37,111 bases of DNA from Calothrix sp. FI2-JRJ7 (lineage in GTDB: Bacteria; Cyanobacteriota; Cyanobacteriia; Cyanobacteriales; Nostocaceae), in contig JAHHGX010000036.1 in assembly GCA_019359675.1 (NCBI GenBank), positions 1 to 37,111 of the forward strand, given 5' to 3'. The position numbers and the translations under genes were made by a program. Each line of letters starts with the position of its first letter. The stretch's first letter is position 1. Below the pieces are notes generated by a model. The model worked only from the letters and a program-made list of their open reading frames with translations, was not told where the DNA came from and did no database searches. Positions 34,623 through 37,111 of this stretch are shown in pieces.

Positions 34623-35301
34623 AGTCAATTTATACTATATAATTAATCTGACTTCACAAGAAATTAAGATGGGGGACAAACTGTGCTAAAATTATTTCCT
34701 CCAAAAACTGCTGGCTTGCGTCATAATGGTAAGTGTGGCAAATCGAGCTGTATACTGCCTGTCTACACAAATATTTACAATCTCGTAAACCCGCACCACC
34801 TTCGCGCCAGCAGAAATGGCTATTAGTCTATATAGACTATTCTCTGCTTACCCAAGGTCATCCCGAGTCTTGATTAAAAATTGTCAACTTTACACAGTAC
34901 GATAAGCTAACTATATAAAAATCTTATTTCCTACAAGTCATAAATATTTAGACAGTTGTAGCAGACACGGCGCCTATCCAGCCAATTAAAGATTACCAAC
35001 TTGGTTCGATAGTGGCTACTATCACTAAGACCGCGCTTTTGGAGGGGAAGTGAGCAAAGTAAAAATACATAATCAGCGCTCTCATCTTAAAGTAATTGCG
35101 CTAATAGCGAATTCTTGGGAAATATACCAGAGAGTGAGGGTAATTACCCTTGCTAAAATTACCATGAACAAATTAGACAATCGCTTCATAAATTTAGTGG
35201 AGCTATTTTAGCAGCATGGCAAACTTGTAAATGCTGGTGTACAGTTCGCTTTTGTTGTATTAATTCTTCAGTTTACTCTTATTGATGATAAAGGTAGAGG
35301 C
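34623..35301. other. Intergenic region upstream of rpoB
   Basis: 679 bases that probably contain the rpoB promoter. I see an inverted repeat AAGTCA/TGACTT right after tatD (34622-34627 and 34649-34654), a perfect palindrome GGGTAATTACCC (35138-35149), and an open plus-strand frame of 33 codons without a start codon (34952-35053). No gene or tRNA was found. Confidence 0.45.
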
Positions 35302-37111
35302 ATGACTAACGACTCAATAATGGAACCCGCCTTTCTATTACCCGACTTAATTGCAATTCAGCGTTCAAGTTTTCGCTGGTTTTTGGAAGAAGGGTTGATA
35401 GAAGAATTAAATTCCTTTAGTCCCATCACTGATTATACGGGTAAGCTCGAACTACATTTCTTGGGCCAAAACTACAAAATGAAGGAACCCAAGTACAGCG
35501 TTGAGGAAGCGAAGAGACGCGATAGTACTTACGCTGTACAAATGTACGTGCCAACTCGCTTAATTAATAAAGAAACGGGGGAAATCAAAGAGCAAGACGT
35601 ATTTATTGGTGATTTGCCTTTGATGACTGACCGAGGCACGTTTATTATCAATGGTGCAGAACGGGTTATTGTCAATCAAATTGTTCGTTCTCCTGGCGTT
35701 TACTATAAGTCAGAAATCGATAAAAACGGGCGCCGTACTTATTCAGCTTCGTTAATACCAAACCGAGGAGCTTGGCTGAAATTTGAAACCGACCGTAACG
35801 ATTTGGTATGGGTACGTATCGATAAAACTCGTAAATTGAGCGCTCAAGTGCTTTTGAAAGCGCTTGGCTTATCAGACAACGAAATTTTCGATGCTTTACG
35901 TCACCCTGAGTATTTTCAAAAAACAATTGAAAAAGAAGGACAGTTTTCTGAAGAAGAAGCGTTGATGGAACTGTACCGTAAACTCAGACCAGGTGAACCT
36001 CCAACGGTATTGGGAGGACAACAACTGCTCGACTCGCGGTTCTTCGATCCTAAACGCTACGACTTAGGAAGAGTAGGTAGATATAAGCTCAACAAGAAAC
36101 TGCGTCTTTCGGTTCCCGAACCAACGCGCGTTTTGACTCCTACCGACATATTAGCAGCAGTCGATTACCTGATCAACCTTGAATTTGATATTGGTAACAC
36201 AGACGACATTGACCATTTAGGTAATCGTCGAGTCCGAAGCGTAGGAGAATTATTACAGAACCAGGTTCGAGTTGGGCTCAACCGTTTAGAGAGAATAATT
36301 CGCGAACGGATGACAGTATCGGATGCCGAAGTATTAACTCCTGCTTCGTTGGTTAACCCAAAACCGTTGGTTGCTGCCATCAAAGAATTCTTTGGTTCTT
36401 CGCAGTTGTCGCAGTTTATGGACCAAACCAATCCTTTAGCAGAATTAACTCACAAACGGCGCCTAAGTGCTTTAGGTCCAGGTGGTTTAACTCGTGAGCG
36501 TGCGGGGTTTGCGGTTCGTGATATTCACCCCTCACACTATGGGCGAATTTGCCCGATTGAAACACCAGAAGGTCCGAACGCGGGTTTGATAGGATCACTT
36601 GCAACCCACGCGCGCGTCAATCAATATGGCTTTTTAGAAACACCTTACCGTCAAGTTGAAAACGCCAAAGTTCGGTTAGACTTGCCTGTTGTTTACATGA
36701 CCGCAGACGAAGAAGATGATTTGCGGGTAGCAGCAGGTGACGCAATGACGGACGAAAACGGTTATTTAAAGGGACAAGTTCCTATCCGTTACCGTCAGGA
36801 ATTCTCGACCACAACTCCCGAACAAGTAGACTGTGTAGCAGTTTCCCCCGTACAAATAGTCTCAGTTGCTACAAGTATGATTCCATTCTTGGAGCATGAT
36901 GACGCGAACCGAGCGCTGATGGGTTCCAACATGCAACGTCAAGCGGTGCCACTGTTAAAACCAGAACGTCCATTAGTGGGTACTGGTCTAGAAGCACAAG
37001 GCGCCCGTGACTCTGGAATGGTAATAGTATCTCGTACAGATGGTGATGTATCATACGTAGATGCTACGGAGATACGTGTTCGTCCAAGAATCAAAAACGC
37101 GGATGGCGAAA
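35302..37111 (+). CDS. rpoB: RNA polymerase beta subunit, 5' part
   Basis: The first 603 codons of rpoB; the window ends inside the gene. The start [20 protein letters not shown] at ATG 35302 has GGTAGAGG just upstream. The rifampicin-binding region is present ([20 protein letters not shown], then [13 protein letters not shown]), with Asp, His and Ser at the positions where changes cause resistance, so it looks like the sensitive form. The following [20 protein letters not shown] is universally conserved. rpoC1 and rpoC2 are expected beyond the window. Confidence 0.97.
   Translation, partial: MTNDSIMEPAFLLPDLIAIQRSSFRWFLEEGLIEELNSFSPITDYTGKLELHFLGQNYKMKEPKYSVEEAKRRDSTYAVQMYVPTRLINKETGEIKEQDVFIGDLPLMTDRGTFIINGAERVIVNQIVRSPGVYYKSEIDKNGRRTYSASLIPNRGAWLKFETDRNDLVWVRIDKTRKLSAQVLLKALGLSDNEIFDALRHPEYFQKTIEKEGQFSEEEALMELYRKLRPGEPPTVLGGQQLLDSRFFDPKRYDLGRVGRYKLNKKLRLSVPEPTRVLTPTDILAAVDYLINLEFDIGNTDDIDHLGNRRVRSVGELLQNQVRVGLNRLERIIRERMTVSDAEVLTPASLVNPKPLVAAIKEFFGSSQLSQFMDQTNPLAELTHKRRLSALGPGGLTRERAGFAVRDIHPSHYGRICPIETPEGPNAGLIGSLATHARVNQYGFLETPYRQVENAKVRLDLPVVYMTADEEDDLRVAAGDAMTDENGYLKGQVPIRYRQEFSTTTPEQVDCVAVSPVQIVSVATSMIPFLEHDDANRALMGSNMQRQAVPLLKPERPLVGTGLEAQGARDSGMVIVSRTDGDVSYVDATEIRVRPRIKNADGE

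Noticed and set aside
34952-35053. 33-codon plus-strand frame before rpoB
   Set aside because: No start codon or ribosome-binding site; a frame of this length is not remarkable by chance.
35672-37054. Minus-strand ORFs inside rpoB
   Set aside because: They are antisense shadows of a strongly conserved plus-strand gene and resemble no protein.
1-37111. CRISPR arrays, tRNA or rRNA genes
   Set aside because: No regularly spaced direct repeats, cloverleaf-like segments or rRNA motifs were seen in the intergenic regions.

Overview
The window looks like chromosomal DNA of a filamentous, heterocyst-forming (nitrogen-fixing) cyanobacterium of the Nostocales type, at roughly 40% GC. Three things point there: a hetC-hetP locus with a HetR-type inverted repeat, the cyanobacterial order rpsT-tatD-rpoB at the right end, and several gene families typical of cyanobacteria. 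I did not see the usual HIP1 octamer GCGATCGC. Another palindrome, GGCGCC, occurs just under 60 times, far more than base composition predicts.

Left part (1-8.1 kb). aspS lies on the minus strand, followed upstream by a stand-alone isrB gene (RNA-guided nuclease family related to IscB, without an HNH domain). The roughly 260 bases upstream of isrB fold into a series of hairpins and are probably its omega RNA. On the plus strand come a polytopic membrane protein, oligopeptidase B (ptrB), a decayed coding fragment, an intact-looking 117-bp MITE with a 7-bp target duplication, and a two-repeat protein of unknown function.

Developmental region (8.1-15.9 kb, minus strand). In transcription order: hetC (peptidase-containing ABC exporter), a 163-aa protein resembling only the membrane-anchor part of an HlyD adaptor, hetP (heterocyst commitment), a possible 31-codon peptide gene with an ACG start and a Gly-Gly pair, a terminator, a SurA/parvulin-like protein, and an LD-carboxypeptidase. 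A NtcA-type box lies upstream of hetC and a HetR-type site lies about 0.9 kb upstream of hetP. The layout suggests an exporter module merged with heterocyst regulation.

Middle (15.9-19.5 kb). A GH116 beta-glucosidase, a GIY-YIG protein and a decayed fragment.

Cellulose region (19.4-30.7 kb, minus strand). One probable operon, in transcription order: an outer-membrane barrel with TFNQLLN-type repeats, a TPR protein, a GH8 cellulase, bcsB and bcsA with PilZ, ending at a clear terminator. The barrel and TPR genes together look like a BcsC split into two coupled genes. A divergent lipoprotein gene and a coiled-coil membrane protein gene follow on the right.

Right end (33.4-37.1 kb, plus strand). 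rpsT (GTG start), tatD, and rpoB cut by the window edge.

All calls come from reading motifs by eye. No database search or folding program was run.
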